Source: Phycisphaerales bacterium (GTDB lineage Bacteria > Planctomycetota > Phycisphaerae > Phycisphaerales > UBA1924). Taken from it: a DNA stretch of 64,000 nt. The position numbers and the translations under genes are program-made. This document shows positions 1-7,888 of this stretch, in pieces. Position 1 is the stretch's first letter, and the number at the start of each line of letters is the position of its first letter. The notes beneath the pieces are model-generated. The model was given only the letters and a program-made list of their open reading frames with translations, had not been told where the DNA came from and did no database searches. The DNA is taken from assembly GCA_029260395.1 (NCBI GenBank), contig JAJDDJ010000009.1:62001-126000 (forward strand), in the 5' to 3' direction.

Positions 1-797
1 ACGATCAGCAGGACGCGATCGACCGCGCCCTGCGCACCATCGATGACTACTTCACCGCCGCCGCCGTCTACGCCCAGTCAAACCCCGCCGAGATCGACAT
101 CCGTTTCGAGGCAGCTCGCATGGTCCTGCCCTCTGCCGCAGACTCCGAGACCGGCCAACGGCCCGTGTTCTTCCGCGCCGCCGACCACGACCAGATCACC
201 TGGGCGCTTCAGTTCGCCGCTCGCCACGGGCTCAAACCCGTCCTCGTCGGCGCGCGCGATGCCCACCTCTCGGCCGATCTCATCAAGGAACTCAACGCAG
301 GCGTCATCCTCGATACCGCCCTGACCATGCCCAAGCGGGATGACTCGCCCATCGACGACAACTATGGCGCGCCCGCTCGGCTCGCCAGAGCCGGAGTCAA
401 GTTCGCTTTAGCCACCGGTGACCGCGACGCCAACGAACGCAACCTGCCCTACTCAGCCTCGCTCGCGGTTGCCTACGGCCTTCGCTCCGACCGAGCCCTG
501 CGTGCCGTCACGCTCGACGCCGCCCAGACGCTCGGCATCAACGACCTGGGCGCGATCGAAACCGGCTACCGCGCCACCCTGCTCATCACCGACGGAAACC
601 CCCTCCAAGCCAGCACCACCATCCACCACGCCTTCATTGATGGACGCGAGATCGACCTCGCCAACAAGCAGACCGTCCTTCGCGACAAGTACCGCGAGAA
701 GTACCGCCAGCTCGGGCTGCTTGAGAGCGAACCCAACCATGGGGCCGATGCCCAAGCCGATGATCAAGCTGGCGAAGACGAACAAGACGACGACTAA
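1..797 (+). CDS. Amidohydrolase, imidazolonepropionase-like, C-terminal part (5' truncated by window edge)
   Basis: The reading frame is already open at base 3, so the N-terminus lies outside the window; about 264 residues are visible. The end looks like the C-terminal half of a metal-dependent amidohydrolase: an 'ALATGDRDANERN' strand-loop in the position of the last metal-binding Asp, then a 'LPYSASLAVAYGL' helix, 'AVTLDAAQTLGI', 'GAIETGYRATLLITDGNPL' and a final strand with 'HAFIDGREIDL'. These are the usual closing elements of imidazolonepropionase-like TIM-barrel hydrolases, where the substrate is often a cyclic amide or peptide. The last 20 or so residues are an acidic Asp/Glu/Gln tail. 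The metal-binding HxH motif would be upstream and cannot be checked, so the substrate is unknown. Confidence 0.75.
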   Translation, partial: DQQDAIDRALRTIDDYFTAAAVYAQSNPAEIDIRFEAARMVLPSAADSETGQRPVFFRAADHDQITWALQFAARHGLKPVLVGARDAHLSADLIKELNAGVILDTALTMPKRDDSPIDDNYGAPARLARAGVKFALATGDRDANERNLPYSASLAVAYGLRSDRALRAVTLDAAQTLGINDLGAIETGYRATLLITDGNPLQASTTIHHAFIDGREIDLANKQTVLRDKYREKYRQLGLLESEPNHGADAQADDQAGEDEQDDD

Positions 798-806
798 ACC
801 GGCGGA

Positions 807-1400
807 TCACGACTCCAAACGGAACGTGTCCCACAGCTCAAGTTCGTCCCCGCTCTCGCCACGTGTGCGGAACATCGCGCGGAACACCATGGTGTTCTTA
901 ATACCCTCGGCGCTACCTCCCGCACGCCGCTGCTCGGACCGCTGAGCCATCGGCACCGCCCGCAAGGGCAGCCCCCCGAGCTGCACGCGGTACGTCCGCG
1001 TCACCGGATCGAACAGCGCCGAGTTCACGCTCGCGTCGGTCAGGTCGATGTCCCACCGCGCCTCGTGGTCCGAGACACTTCCCGGCCGCCCCTCGGGCTC
1101 CAGGTACACCGTCAGCCACCCGACCGCCTTGACCGGGTCGCCCCAGCGGTCCTGCAACTCCACAAACAACAACAACCAGGGCTCGCCCTCGGCATCAAGC
1201 TGCAATTGCGTCAGCGGAAAGATCGACACCGAGGCCGGCGCAAACGGCTTGATCGCCGCGCTCGAAGCCACTGGCCCAGCGGGCCCGCCAGTTCCGCGAA
1301 CGACCGCTGGATCAGTCCCCGCACAGCCCGCGAGCCCCATCGCCGCAGCCAGCATCACAACCCCACTCCGCTGCATCGTCCTGTCGTATCGCGTTCTCAT
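807..1400 (-). CDS. Putative lipoprotein of unknown function
   Basis: A 197-residue protein. The N-terminus has two Arg, then a hydrophobic stretch ending in 'AAMGLAGC', a good lipobox, so it is probably exported and lipid-anchored at Cys26 (Cys18 if the second Met, at 1376, is the start). The mature part carries 'SIFPLTQLQLDAEGEPWLLLFVELQDRWGD' style beta-strands and 'VYLEPEG', resembling a small beta-sandwich; I do not recognise a family. It is the last gene of a co-directional minus-strand run, 17 bases after the small membrane protein of the capsid cassette, so it may be co-transcribed with it. Whether it belongs functionally to that cassette is unknown. Confidence 0.7.
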   Translation of the reverse strand: MRTRYDRTMQRSGVVMLAAAMGLAGCAGTDPAVVRGTGGPAGPVASSAAIKPFAPASVSIFPLTQLQLDAEGEPWLLLFVELQDRWGDPVKAVGWLTVYLEPEGRPGSVSDHEARWDIDLTDASVNSALFDPVTRTYRVQLGGLPLRAVPMAQRSEQRRAGGSAEGIKNTMVFRAMFRTRGESGDELELWDTFRLES

Positions 1401-1417
1401 GGCGAGAGTCTACCGCC

Positions 1418-1681
1418 TCACCCCTGCCGGCTGCTGCCCGCCCTGAACGCCGCGATCAGCTCACGCTGCACAATCTCCAGCGCGGTCATCGCCCGCGTAT
1501 TCGCCCGCACCGTATCAAGGAGAGCTCCCAGCGCCGAGCGGTCCTCCACCAGCCGCCGATGCGCTTCGCTCAGCTCGCGCTCCTTGACGCCAGCCGACCG
1601 ACGCTCGCTGAGCCACATCCAGCCCACCAAGCCCGCCACACCGAACTGCGCCAGCGCTGCCGCCAGTTCCGCCTCGATCAT
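1418..1681 (-). CDS. Small membrane protein with coiled coil, holin/spanin-like position
   Basis: An 87-residue protein: an Ala-rich amphipathic start, one membrane segment around residues 10-25 (LAQFGVAGLVGWMWL), then a long charged helix with heptad-like spacing (ERELSEAHRRLVEDRSAL). One N-terminal membrane helix followed by a soluble helix is seen in several phage holins, spanins and XhlA-like proteins, but no family is certain. Its ATG overlaps the TGA of the preceding cassette gene by four bases (ATGA), so translation is probably coupled. The overlap ties it to the capsid cassette rather than to the lipoprotein gene that follows. Confidence 0.65.
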   Translation of the reverse strand: MIEAELAAALAQFGVAGLVGWMWLSERRSAGVKERELSEAHRRLVEDRSALGALLDTVRANTRAMTALEIVQRELIAAFRAGSSRQG

Positions 1682-2106
1682 GGCTCCTCCCCACCGGTGC
1701 TCACTCCTCGGTCCGGCGCGCTCAACTCCAGTTGCAGAAACCGCCGGAACGTCGCCACATACCCGAGCGAAACAACCCGCCCCCGATCCACCGTCTCCTG
1801 CTCCTCGTACCGGATGAACGACATCTCCGTCCAGCTCCTTGCGTGCAGATCAACCAGTGTGCCCGGCGTGGGAAGCGTCTCGAACGCTCCCACAATCGCG
1901 TCGCGCACCGCCCACAGCGCCGCGTCAGTCGCCGCCACAAGCCGCCCCGTCACGAGCACATCAAGCTCGAGCAGCCCGTACGGGTACGTCCCCGGCCCCG
2001 TGATCCCGAACGACAAATCCGTCAGCACCAGGTGCCCCTGCCTACCAAGCGTGAACCGCTGAGGCCCCGACCCGAAGAGATCAAGCCCCTTAAACGAACT
2101 CCCCAT
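1678..2106 (-). CDS. Putative virion-associated protein of the capsid cassette, unknown family
   Basis: A 142-residue protein with no signal peptide or membrane helix. It begins MGSSFKGLDLFG and contains a conserved-looking core: 'LTDLSFGITGPGTYPYG', 'LELDVLVTGRLVAAT' and 'LGYVATFRRFLQLEL'. The all-beta pattern plus an amphipathic helix in the middle would suit a head-tail joining or tail-tube-like protein, but that is inference from position, 18 bases after one small structural-type gene and overlapping the next. No enzyme motif is visible. A structure-based search against phage neck and tail proteins would settle it. Confidence 0.6.
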   Translation of the reverse strand: MGSSFKGLDLFGSGPQRFTLGRQGHLVLTDLSFGITGPGTYPYGLLELDVLVTGRLVAATDAALWAVRDAIVGAFETLPTPGTLVDLHARSWTEMSFIRYEEQETVDRGRVVSLGYVATFRRFLQLELSAPDRGVSTGGEEP

Positions 2107-2124
2107 CGCCGCCCCCTTCCCGTG

Positions 2125-2526
2125 TCAGTCGGCATCCTCAACCACCACCGGGTCGATGGCCCCGTCCGCGCTCACACCCCGCAGCGTCACCACCCGCTTG
2201 GCGCCCTCTGCCCCGATCTGCTGCATCACCTGCACCACCACCGCCGATACGCGCAGCCTGCGCCGCAGCAGGTCGCCCCCGCTCGGACCAAACTCGACCG
2301 ACAACTCCCCCGCCGAGCCCGGCACCGGATCGCCCGGGTCCTCCTCGCTCAGCGTCTGCTCCACGCGCACAATCGCCCGCACCTCCGGCACGTCTACCAG
2401 CACCGAGTGAGGCCCCGTGTCGCTCCATTCCTCGATCAACCGCCCCGCCGTGCGCTCCACTGTCACCTGCCCCACTCCCGACCAACGCTGGCCACCGAAC
2501 GTCACCGCCCTCGGATTCAACAGCAT
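2125..2526 (-). CDS. Putative virion-associated protein of the capsid cassette, unknown family
   Basis: A 133-residue protein starting MLLNPRAVTFGGQRW. It has alternating strands (VGQVTVERTAGRLIEEWSD; HSVLVDVPEVRAIVRVEQTL), a Gly/Asp loop, then 'LSVEFGPSGGDLLRRRLRVSAVVVQV' and a final 'AKRVVTLRGVSADG'. The pattern of a beta-rich protein in which a basic strand pair follows a long loop resembles phage tail-tube proteins, but sequence alone does not prove this. It sits 16 bases after the preceding gene and 18 before the next, on the same strand, so it is almost certainly in the same transcription unit. Confidence 0.6.
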   Translation of the reverse strand: MLLNPRAVTFGGQRWSGVGQVTVERTAGRLIEEWSDTGPHSVLVDVPEVRAIVRVEQTLSEEDPGDPVPGSAGELSVEFGPSGGDLLRRRLRVSAVVVQVMQQIGAEGAKRVVTLRGVSADGAIDPVVVEDAD

Positions 2527-2542
2527 CTCGCCCCCATTCGAT

Positions 2543-3181
2543 CTACGCCCGGATCAACGGCACCACGCTCGGCCGCCGAGCCGCATCCACCCGGCCATCA
2601 CCCGTCGTGTCCATCCGCGCCACCGCTCGCCCGCGTTCATCGGCAAACCGATCGCGGTAGTAAGCCGCCCGATCCGCAAGCGGCCCCCCGCCCGGAGCGA
2701 TCGCTGCCGCAGCACTGAACACGATGTGCAGCGTGCCCAGCGACTCCAACAGCCTCAGCCCGTCGGGGTTAAGCACCGAACTCACATCCGGCTCGCCCTC
2801 AGCCAATGCACCATCAGGATCAATCCCAATCGAACGCAGCACCTGCCGATGCACCAAGCTGATCTGCGGTCTGAACGTCGAAACCTCTACCGATGCCGAC
2901 GGCTGGTCAATCGGCACGATCGGAGCCCCGCCCTGCTCGCCGATGCGCGCCACCAGCACCACATCGCTGAACGCCACCGACAGCACCTCCATCGCAACCC
3001 CGCCGATGCGCACCACATCACCCGACGCAACACCCGCCGCTATCGCATCGCCGGGCGCGTTCAGCATCAGCACACCGCTCGTGATCGCACCCGTCGCCAC
3101 CAAGAGCCGCTGGCTGCTCCACCCCACCATGTCAAACAGCCCAGGCTCCAGCCGCACCAGGTCCACATCGTTTGAGAACAT
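2543..3181 (-). CDS. Putative head-tail connector or neck-type protein of the capsid cassette
   Basis: 212 residues when started at the ATG at 3181, which follows a purine-rich GAGAGGGGG stretch; the frame extends to 3205 but that start lacks a ribosome site. Sequence begins MFSNDVDLVRLEPGLFDMVGW. The middle has strands typical of a small barrel ('GDVVRIGGVAMEVLSV', 'DVVLVARI') and a later helical part ('QISLVHRQVLRSIGI', 'LADRAAYYRDRFADER') that resembles the 'adaptor' helices of phage head-completion proteins. The last residues are MDTTGDGRVDAARRP, an EF-hand-like DxxGDGRVD. Assignment rests on its place directly after the capsid gene. Confidence 0.55.
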   Translation of the reverse strand: MFSNDVDLVRLEPGLFDMVGWSSQRLLVATGAITSGVLMLNAPGDAIAAGVASGDVVRIGGVAMEVLSVAFSDVVLVARIGEQGGAPIVPIDQPSASVEVSTFRPQISLVHRQVLRSIGIDPDGALAEGEPDVSSVLNPDGLRLLESLGTLHIVFSAAAAIAPGGGPLADRAAYYRDRFADERGRAVARMDTTGDGRVDAARRPSVVPLIRA

Positions 3182-3274
3182 CACCCGCCCCCTCTCACCT
3201 TCCACATCCCATCGCCCGCTTTAAAGCCGCGACGCGCCCCTCGACACGCCGCGGCCCACCCCACACTCCACCAC

Positions 3275-3318
3275 CCCGCACCGCCCGCACCGCCCCGCAC
3301 CGCCCCGCACCGCACCGC
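3275..3318. repeat. Short GC tandem repeat (CCGCACCGCC-type) between capsid and connector genes
   Basis: About four imperfect copies of a CCCCGCACCG unit lie in the gap of 152 bases between the major capsid gene and the next cassette gene. Each copy is 9-11 bases. It is a simple GC tract with no reading frame. It may act as a spacer or weak terminator that lowers expression of the genes after the capsid gene, but no hairpin with a T-run is present. Confidence 0.55.
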
Positions 3319-3333
3319 TTCCACATCAACCGA

Positions 3334-4512
3334 TCAGTCGCCCGTTGTGCTCAGGCCACGGATCAGGCCGTGCGCGTTCTCGTTGCGCATCTCCAGCGTG
3401 TACTCACCGATCATCTGGCCCGTAAGCGAATCACCCACCGAGGCCAACGGCTTGAAGTGGAAGCTCCGGCCCGCCATCGGCAGCACCGAAAGCCGGGTGC
3501 TGTCGAGCATCAGCACCGTGTCCGAAGGCGTCCCCCTCGTCAGGATCACCCGGCATACCCCAAAGTCGCTCTCGTACACACTCACCAAGTTCTTGAACAC
3601 CTCATCCTGAGCACTGAACCGCCGGTCCGTTCCGATGAACGCATTGAGCGCACGCTTCTGCGTGCCGTTGAGCACGATCGTGTCCACCGTGCCGCTCGAC
3701 GACTCCCACACCCGCTCCAGCGCCGCGTTCAGCAGCTGCTCGGTCAACACCTCGCCGCTCGAACCCGTCCCGTCCGGCAAACCCCCAACACCGGGCAAGA
3801 ACTGGTTGCTCTGGATCATCGGCACGATCCCGTTCATCGAACGCCGAACCGTGGACGACCCCTGCGGGCTCGACGAAGCCGCAACCCCGTTGATTACTGT
3901 GTTCTCAAGATCGCGAAGCAGCTCCCTCAGCCGCTCCTGCTTCTGGAAGTCCAGCTCGTCGTCTACGCCGTGCTGGCGTGCTGCCTGCATCGAACCGCTT
4001 ACCTCCACGCCCGCCGTGAAGATCTGCGTGTAGTTCTGCTGGCGCACCCGGTTCGTGAACATCCCGGTTGGAGAAGCCGCGCCCTCCAGCGCCGCGTTGC
4101 CCAGGATGTGCATCGTCATCCCGTCCACGAGCGTCGCTGGCGTCGTGCCCCCGTACCCGCGCACCACCGTCAGCGTGTCCAGCAGGATGCCTGTCACCAG
4201 CATCACCTCGGTCTTGCCCTCTGGCCGTACCAGATCGCCCACCGCAAACCGCGATCCGTCGTTGACCGTCAGGCTCATATCCGTGGTCGGGCTCGGCGAG
4301 AACGTCGGGTTGTCCAGCACCGCCGTGTTCGGCGCGAGCGCATCCTCCACCCACTCGTGTACCGTCGAGGTCGCCACCCTGCGAGGATCACCAAGGTGGT
4401 CCAGCAACGGTGTCTCATGCGGGCTCACGATCCCGATCACGTCCGACACATCCTCCACCAACTCCGGCAGGTCCGCGCCTGCCCCGTACGTCGACTTACC
4501 CGTAAAGCTCAT
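3334..4512 (-). CDS. SU10-type major capsid protein (DUF5309-like)
   Basis: A 392-residue protein beginning MSFTGKSTYGAGADLPELVEDVSDVIGIVSP. The early 'IGIVSPHETPLLDHLG' block, the 'HEWVEDALAPN' block, 'RVRQQNYTQIFTAGVEVSGS' and 'RLRELLRDLENTVINGVAA' match the arrangement of SU10-like HK97-fold capsid proteins, where the N-arm leads into the E-loop and P-domain helix. Later blocks 'DTIVLNGTQKRALNAFIG' and 'SDFGVCRVILTRGTPSDTVLMLD' are also typical of the A-domain in this family. A strong AGGAGG lies just before the ATG. It follows the scaffold-like gene by 47 bases. No protease-type delta domain is visible. The family call is confident; assembly of particles is inference. Confidence 0.88.
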   Translation of the reverse strand: MSFTGKSTYGAGADLPELVEDVSDVIGIVSPHETPLLDHLGDPRRVATSTVHEWVEDALAPNTAVLDNPTFSPSPTTDMSLTVNDGSRFAVGDLVRPEGKTEVMLVTGILLDTLTVVRGYGGTTPATLVDGMTMHILGNAALEGAASPTGMFTNRVRQQNYTQIFTAGVEVSGSMQAARQHGVDDELDFQKQERLRELLRDLENTVINGVAASSSPQGSSTVRRSMNGIVPMIQSNQFLPGVGGLPDGTGSSGEVLTEQLLNAALERVWESSSGTVDTIVLNGTQKRALNAFIGTDRRFSAQDEVFKNLVSVYESDFGVCRVILTRGTPSDTVLMLDSTRLSVLPMAGRSFHFKPLASVGDSLTGQMIGEYTLEMRNENAHGLIRGLSTTGD

Positions 4513-4559
4513 TCTGCTGCCTCCTGTTCAGTTCCACCCCGTACCACAACACCCACCGC

Positions 4560-5078
4560 TCACGAGGCCGACCGCCGAAGCCGCAGATACCGCAGCAACT
4601 GCCTGCGATCACCGCTCGACTTCGCCTCCTCGGCTGCCTTCTGCGCCTCCGTCAGCGCGCCCATCGCTCGCGACCGCATCACACCGCCCGTTCCATGCCC
4701 GCTCGCGCCAAACAGCCCGGGCCGATCCGCCATCAACCGGCGCACCACACCCTCCACGTCATCAGCGCCTGATCCGCGGTCGTCCTCCAGCCTCGCGAGC
4801 GCTACGCCGCGTGCTGCATCCAGATCGCTCACACCCGCACGCACCAGCAGCACATCCAGCAGCCGCTCAGACCGCTGCGATTCCATCGCCGTGTGCAACT
4901 CGGTAGCGCTCTTCTCCACTTCACCTAGCCTCTCCGCGACCTCCGCGAGCTTCTGCTCAGCCGCCTCCGCTCGCTCCTGCCAGCTCATCGAGTCGCTTAC
5001 CTCCGGCTCACTTGGTGCCTCGGTCATGGCGTCCACCGTCTCCACAGCCGCCGCGCCCTGCACTTGTGCATCTGCCAT
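4560..5078 (-). CDS. Scaffold-like coiled-coil protein
   Basis: 172 residues from the ATG at 5078, seven bases after AGGAG; the track frame also has a GTG one codon earlier. The first 40 residues are low-complexity Ala/Glu/Val, followed by a strong coiled coil around residues 32-66 (SWQERAEAAEQKLAEVAERLGE). The rest is helical with a basic C-terminus ending RRQLLRYLRLRRSAS. An acidic, coiled-coil, basic-tailed protein encoded between portal and capsid is the normal position and layout of a capsid scaffolding protein. Its ATG overlaps the portal stop (TGATG), so translation is probably coupled. Confidence 0.7.
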   Translation of the reverse strand: MADAQVQGAAAVETVDAMTEAPSEPEVSDSMSWQERAEAAEQKLAEVAERLGEVEKSATELHTAMESQRSERLLDVLLVRAGVSDLDAARGVALARLEDDRGSGADDVEGVVRRLMADRPGLFGASGHGTGGVMRSRAMGALTEAQKAAEEAKSSGDRRQLLRYLRLRRSAS

Positions 5079-6535
5079 CACACCACTCCTTCGTCGTTGT
5101 TCGAGTACCCAAGCTCGTCGAGCACCTCTTCGCTCGATACACCAAGCTCAATCTTCCGTTTCGCCGCGAGCGTCCGCTCCAGCGCGTCCTCCGGCAGCGG
5201 GTCGCTCCACTCAAGCCGAATCCCCCGATCCACCGGCGCCGTGCTCAGCACACCCGATGCATCAAGAGCCGCAAGCACCAGCTCACTCATCGCCGCGATC
5301 CCCCGCCCGTACGTCACCCGCTTGCGCGCCGTCTTAGCGAGCAACCCCACCAGCGTGATCCGCAGCGCGTTCGCGCTCGACAGGTTCCCCACCCGTCCCT
5401 GCACCACGCCCGTCGCAAGCGGCGGCACACCGCTCACCTTGTCCATCGCCTCGCGCACCTCGCGGATGTGCGATTCCTCGCTCGGGCTGCTCGCGTCCCC
5501 GCCGAACGCCTCGACCGATGCCTCCGTGTTGTCCGTGCTCCACACCTGCCCGGGCCCCACCGGCATCGCCTCAAAGCCCTCGATCCCGCGTGCCAGGTAC
5601 ATCTTGAAGCTCTGCAGCGTCACCCGGTTCGCGCGGTCGCTCAGCCGCGTGTTCAATTCGTCCTGCAGCGGCATCAACGGCTCGACCTCGCCAAGCCCGC
5701 TATACCGGAACGGCTGCGCCATGTTCTGCACGTGCACCACCGGCAGCCTGCCGCCGAACAGCCGCTGCTCCTCCACCACCTCCACCTCGCCGTCGCGCTC
5801 CGCCGTCCGCAGCCACGGCGTATACACCTCGCTCAGCCAGCTCTCACGCTCACGACCAAACCGCCGGTCCCCGCTCCGGCTGTCGCGGATCGCGTACGCC
5901 CGCAGCTCGCGGTAGTCCCCCTCGTCCAGCACCGGCACGCCCCGCCGCGGGTCCACCACATCGATCCGCAGCGCATCGCCGAGCCGCTCGCCCGCGAACA
6001 CCGCCCCGCGATCGTCACCAAGCTGCGTCGAGCCGCCTCCGCCCGGGGCCGCGCTCGTCCCCAGACCCGCCCCACGCATCAGCGACAGCGCCGTCGCGTC
6101 CGCCCTCAGCACCAGATCAACATGCCCGAACACGTGCCCCAGCAGACCCATGTCCTGCAGCAGCGCGATCCCGCCCGACCCCTCCCACACCGCATCAAGC
6201 GCCGACTGCACCGCCCGCCGCGTCGACTCGTCCCGCGCCGTCGATACCAGCCGGATCGGCCGGCCGAACATGAAGTCCACCATCGTGTGGACCCGCCACG
6301 CGATGTCGTTCTCGATCACGATCTCGCGGTTGCTGCTGACGCGGTCATCAGTCGCCGGGTGCCGCGCGCCCCGCAACCGCGCCGGCAAGCCCTCGAACTG
6401 CCCCACCGCCCGCCCGCGTCCCTCGTTGCGGTAGTAACGCCAGAGCCGTTCGAGCCTCGGCCTCACCTCCCGCTCGTGCGCCGCTATCGCGGCTTCGAGC
6501 GACCCGTCCCCGTGCTGCGCCAACCGATCGTCCAT
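5078..6535 (-). CDS. Phage-type portal protein (SPP1 Gp6-like)
   Basis: 485 residues from the ATG at 6535, which has GGAGG five bases upstream; the longer frame to 6547 would need a TTG. Near residues 25-45 is 'RLERLWRYYRNEGRG'; further on are 'DDRVSSNREIVIENDIAWRVHTMVDFMFGRPI', the classic portal 'wing/clip' entry block, and later 'GEVEPLMPLQDELNTRLSDRANRVTLQS', 'MYLARGIEGFEAMPVGPGQVW' and 'VPPLATGVVQGRVGNLSSANALRITLVGLLAKTARKR', which match the stem/crown portion of Gp6-type portals. The portal forms the dodecameric DNA gate of a capsid. No terminase gene lies upstream, where phages normally encode it. Confidence 0.85.
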   Translation of the reverse strand: MDDRLAQHGDGSLEAAIAAHEREVRPRLERLWRYYRNEGRGRAVGQFEGLPARLRGARHPATDDRVSSNREIVIENDIAWRVHTMVDFMFGRPIRLVSTARDESTRRAVQSALDAVWEGSGGIALLQDMGLLGHVFGHVDLVLRADATALSLMRGAGLGTSAAPGGGGSTQLGDDRGAVFAGERLGDALRIDVVDPRRGVPVLDEGDYRELRAYAIRDSRSGDRRFGRERESWLSEVYTPWLRTAERDGEVEVVEEQRLFGGRLPVVHVQNMAQPFRYSGLGEVEPLMPLQDELNTRLSDRANRVTLQSFKMYLARGIEGFEAMPVGPGQVWSTDNTEASVEAFGGDASSPSEESHIREVREAMDKVSGVPPLATGVVQGRVGNLSSANALRITLVGLLAKTARKRVTYGRGIAAMSELVLAALDASGVLSTAPVDRGIRLEWSDPLPEDALERTLAAKRKIELGVSSEEVLDELGYSNNDEGVV

Positions 6536-6754
6536 CGCCGCCTCCAAGGTCCGCCGCCAACAACTGGCCGCTCAACCAAGGACGGACGGACCCACCCGCG
6601 CGCACCACAACACCCCTCGCAGCAAGCCACCACAGCCAACACACGCGGTCACCACCACTTACAAATGGAAAGAAAATCTCGCCCTCGAACCGCCGCACAC
6701 AACACTCGTGCGCACGAGAACGGGCGAACCGCTCTGTCCCGAGGCTACTGGGGG

Positions 6755-7717
6755 CTACGACGTGAGGCCGTCCAACTCGTCAAGCCAATCCCCGAGACCT
6801 TGGTCTATGAGGCGCTGCCTGGCCTCGGCCCGACTGCGCTGCTTCGATGAATCGTCATCGCACGGGAGACCCGTTGCGGTGCGCCAGACTGTCTTCAGGA
6901 CTTGCTTCGGCGGCCAAGGGTCCAACGAGCCAAAGCACGCCGCGGGAAGTCCCTCTGGGTCAAACGGCCGAACGGCGCACGGGTTGAGCACGCCCATCGC
7001 GAGAGGCTCGGGATGCGTTGAGAGATTCAGCACGATCACGCCGGATACGTTCTTGCGTATGCCTGTCACGTCAGAAGGGTCGAGAAAAAGAGACCCTTCG
7101 ATTGTCATCCGTTCTTGCAAAGGCCCACTCACCTCGCCTCTATCCGGATCAAAACTGCCTTGAATGACGGTTCGTCCGATCAACAACTCATCAAGGTGAC
7201 AAGTCGCCATCGCTACCATCGCCGCTTCAAAATTGATACATGTTGCAATGACCAGCGCAGGATGTGTCGTCGAGCCGAGCTGTGGCGCTTTCTTCTTGAC
7301 AACCCGGCATATGGATGTCGTCAGTGTTTGGTAGTGCTTGGCACCTGGTGTGCAGTGCCGCTCAAGGCCCGTCCGATTGACCACGCCATCAGAGAACATG
7401 GCACCCACTTCCACCAAGGCGGGCCGCTCACTTTGATTGATAAGGAAGTCTGGCGCTCTGCACGTCCCCGGATCGCTCGTTTCTGTCTCTGGCTTATACA
7501 AATCGACTTCGGCCGCGTGCCTGCCCAGCCAAGCCCACGCTCCAGCCTCACCGATCACGCCCTCTACTTGCCCTCGGTCTTTGCTCGATGCCTCGCCGCC
7601 AAGGTGACGAACTTTGGACGCCTGCCCAAGGGTCACCAGCCAATCAACGTACTCATCAACCATTTCTTGGTAACAGCGATAGGACTCTGGAAGCTGGACT
7701 TGGCTCGATGCATCCAT
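6755..7717 (-). CDS. Uncharacterised protein with possible PD-(D/E)XK nuclease-like core
   Basis: 320 residues, no signal peptide. After a helical N-terminus there is 'GEAGAWAWLGRHAAEVDLYKP', then 'CRAPDFLINQ...PALVEVGAMF'. A Glu helix, a PDF strand and an E-V strand is the order of a PD-(D/E)XK core, but the usual Lys after the second acidic residue is Gly here, so it may be inactive or not a nuclease at all. The remainder has 'TTHPALVIATCINFEAAMVAM' and 'NVSGVIVLNLSTHPEPLAMGVLNP', which look like core strands. The gene is clearly less GC-rich than its neighbours and starts 220 bases before the portal gene on the same strand. It may be an acquired gene. Family not identified. Confidence 0.55.
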   Translation of the reverse strand: MDASSQVQLPESYRCYQEMVDEYVDWLVTLGQASKVRHLGGEASSKDRGQVEGVIGEAGAWAWLGRHAAEVDLYKPETETSDPGTCRAPDFLINQSERPALVEVGAMFSDGVVNRTGLERHCTPGAKHYQTLTTSICRVVKKKAPQLGSTTHPALVIATCINFEAAMVAMATCHLDELLIGRTVIQGSFDPDRGEVSGPLQERMTIEGSLFLDPSDVTGIRKNVSGVIVLNLSTHPEPLAMGVLNPCAVRPFDPEGLPAACFGSLDPWPPKQVLKTVWRTATGLPCDDDSSKQRSRAEARQRLIDQGLGDWLDELDGLTS

Positions 7718-7823
7718 GCCGGGTTAGATTCCTCAGGAACAGTGAGCACCCTTCTCGGAATACACGCATGGTACTTTCTGGCATGGGCGATCGCTGGCCG
7801 GAGCAGGGGATCATTAGACCATT

Positions 7824-7881
7824 GCCCCTCACCCTGCTGCTTCGCAGCTTCCCTCTCCCCCGGCGAGGAGAGGGAAGGGGC
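7824..7881. repeat. Intergenic palindromic repeat, copy 1
   Basis: This 58-base element has two stacked hairpins: CTGC-TTC-GCAG near the left side and an 11-bp perfect arm CTTCCCTCTCC / GGAGAGGGAAG on the right. The ends GCCCCT and AGGGGC are also complementary. A second, diverged copy is at 8518-8572. It lies between two minus-strand genes and carries no reading frame. It resembles REP/MITE-like intergenic repeats; it may also act as a terminator for the gene at 7889-8476. Confidence 0.6.
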
Positions 7882-7888
7882 ATTGGGG

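Noticed and set aside
3275..3318. GC tandem repeat considered as a CRISPR or origin iteron
   Set aside because: Units are 9-11 bases without spacers, no Cas gene or DnaA boxes; it is simple sequence.
3172..5337. A 721-residue plus-strand open frame across the capsid and scaffold genes
   Set aside because: It is a Pro/Arg/His-rich mirror of the capsid, scaffold and portal reading frames; its composition is typical of antisense frames in GC-rich DNA, and the minus-strand genes have clear motifs and ribosome sites.
5012..6850. A 612-residue plus-strand open frame opposite the portal gene
   Set aside because: Arg/His/Pro-rich shadow of the portal frame with no domain.
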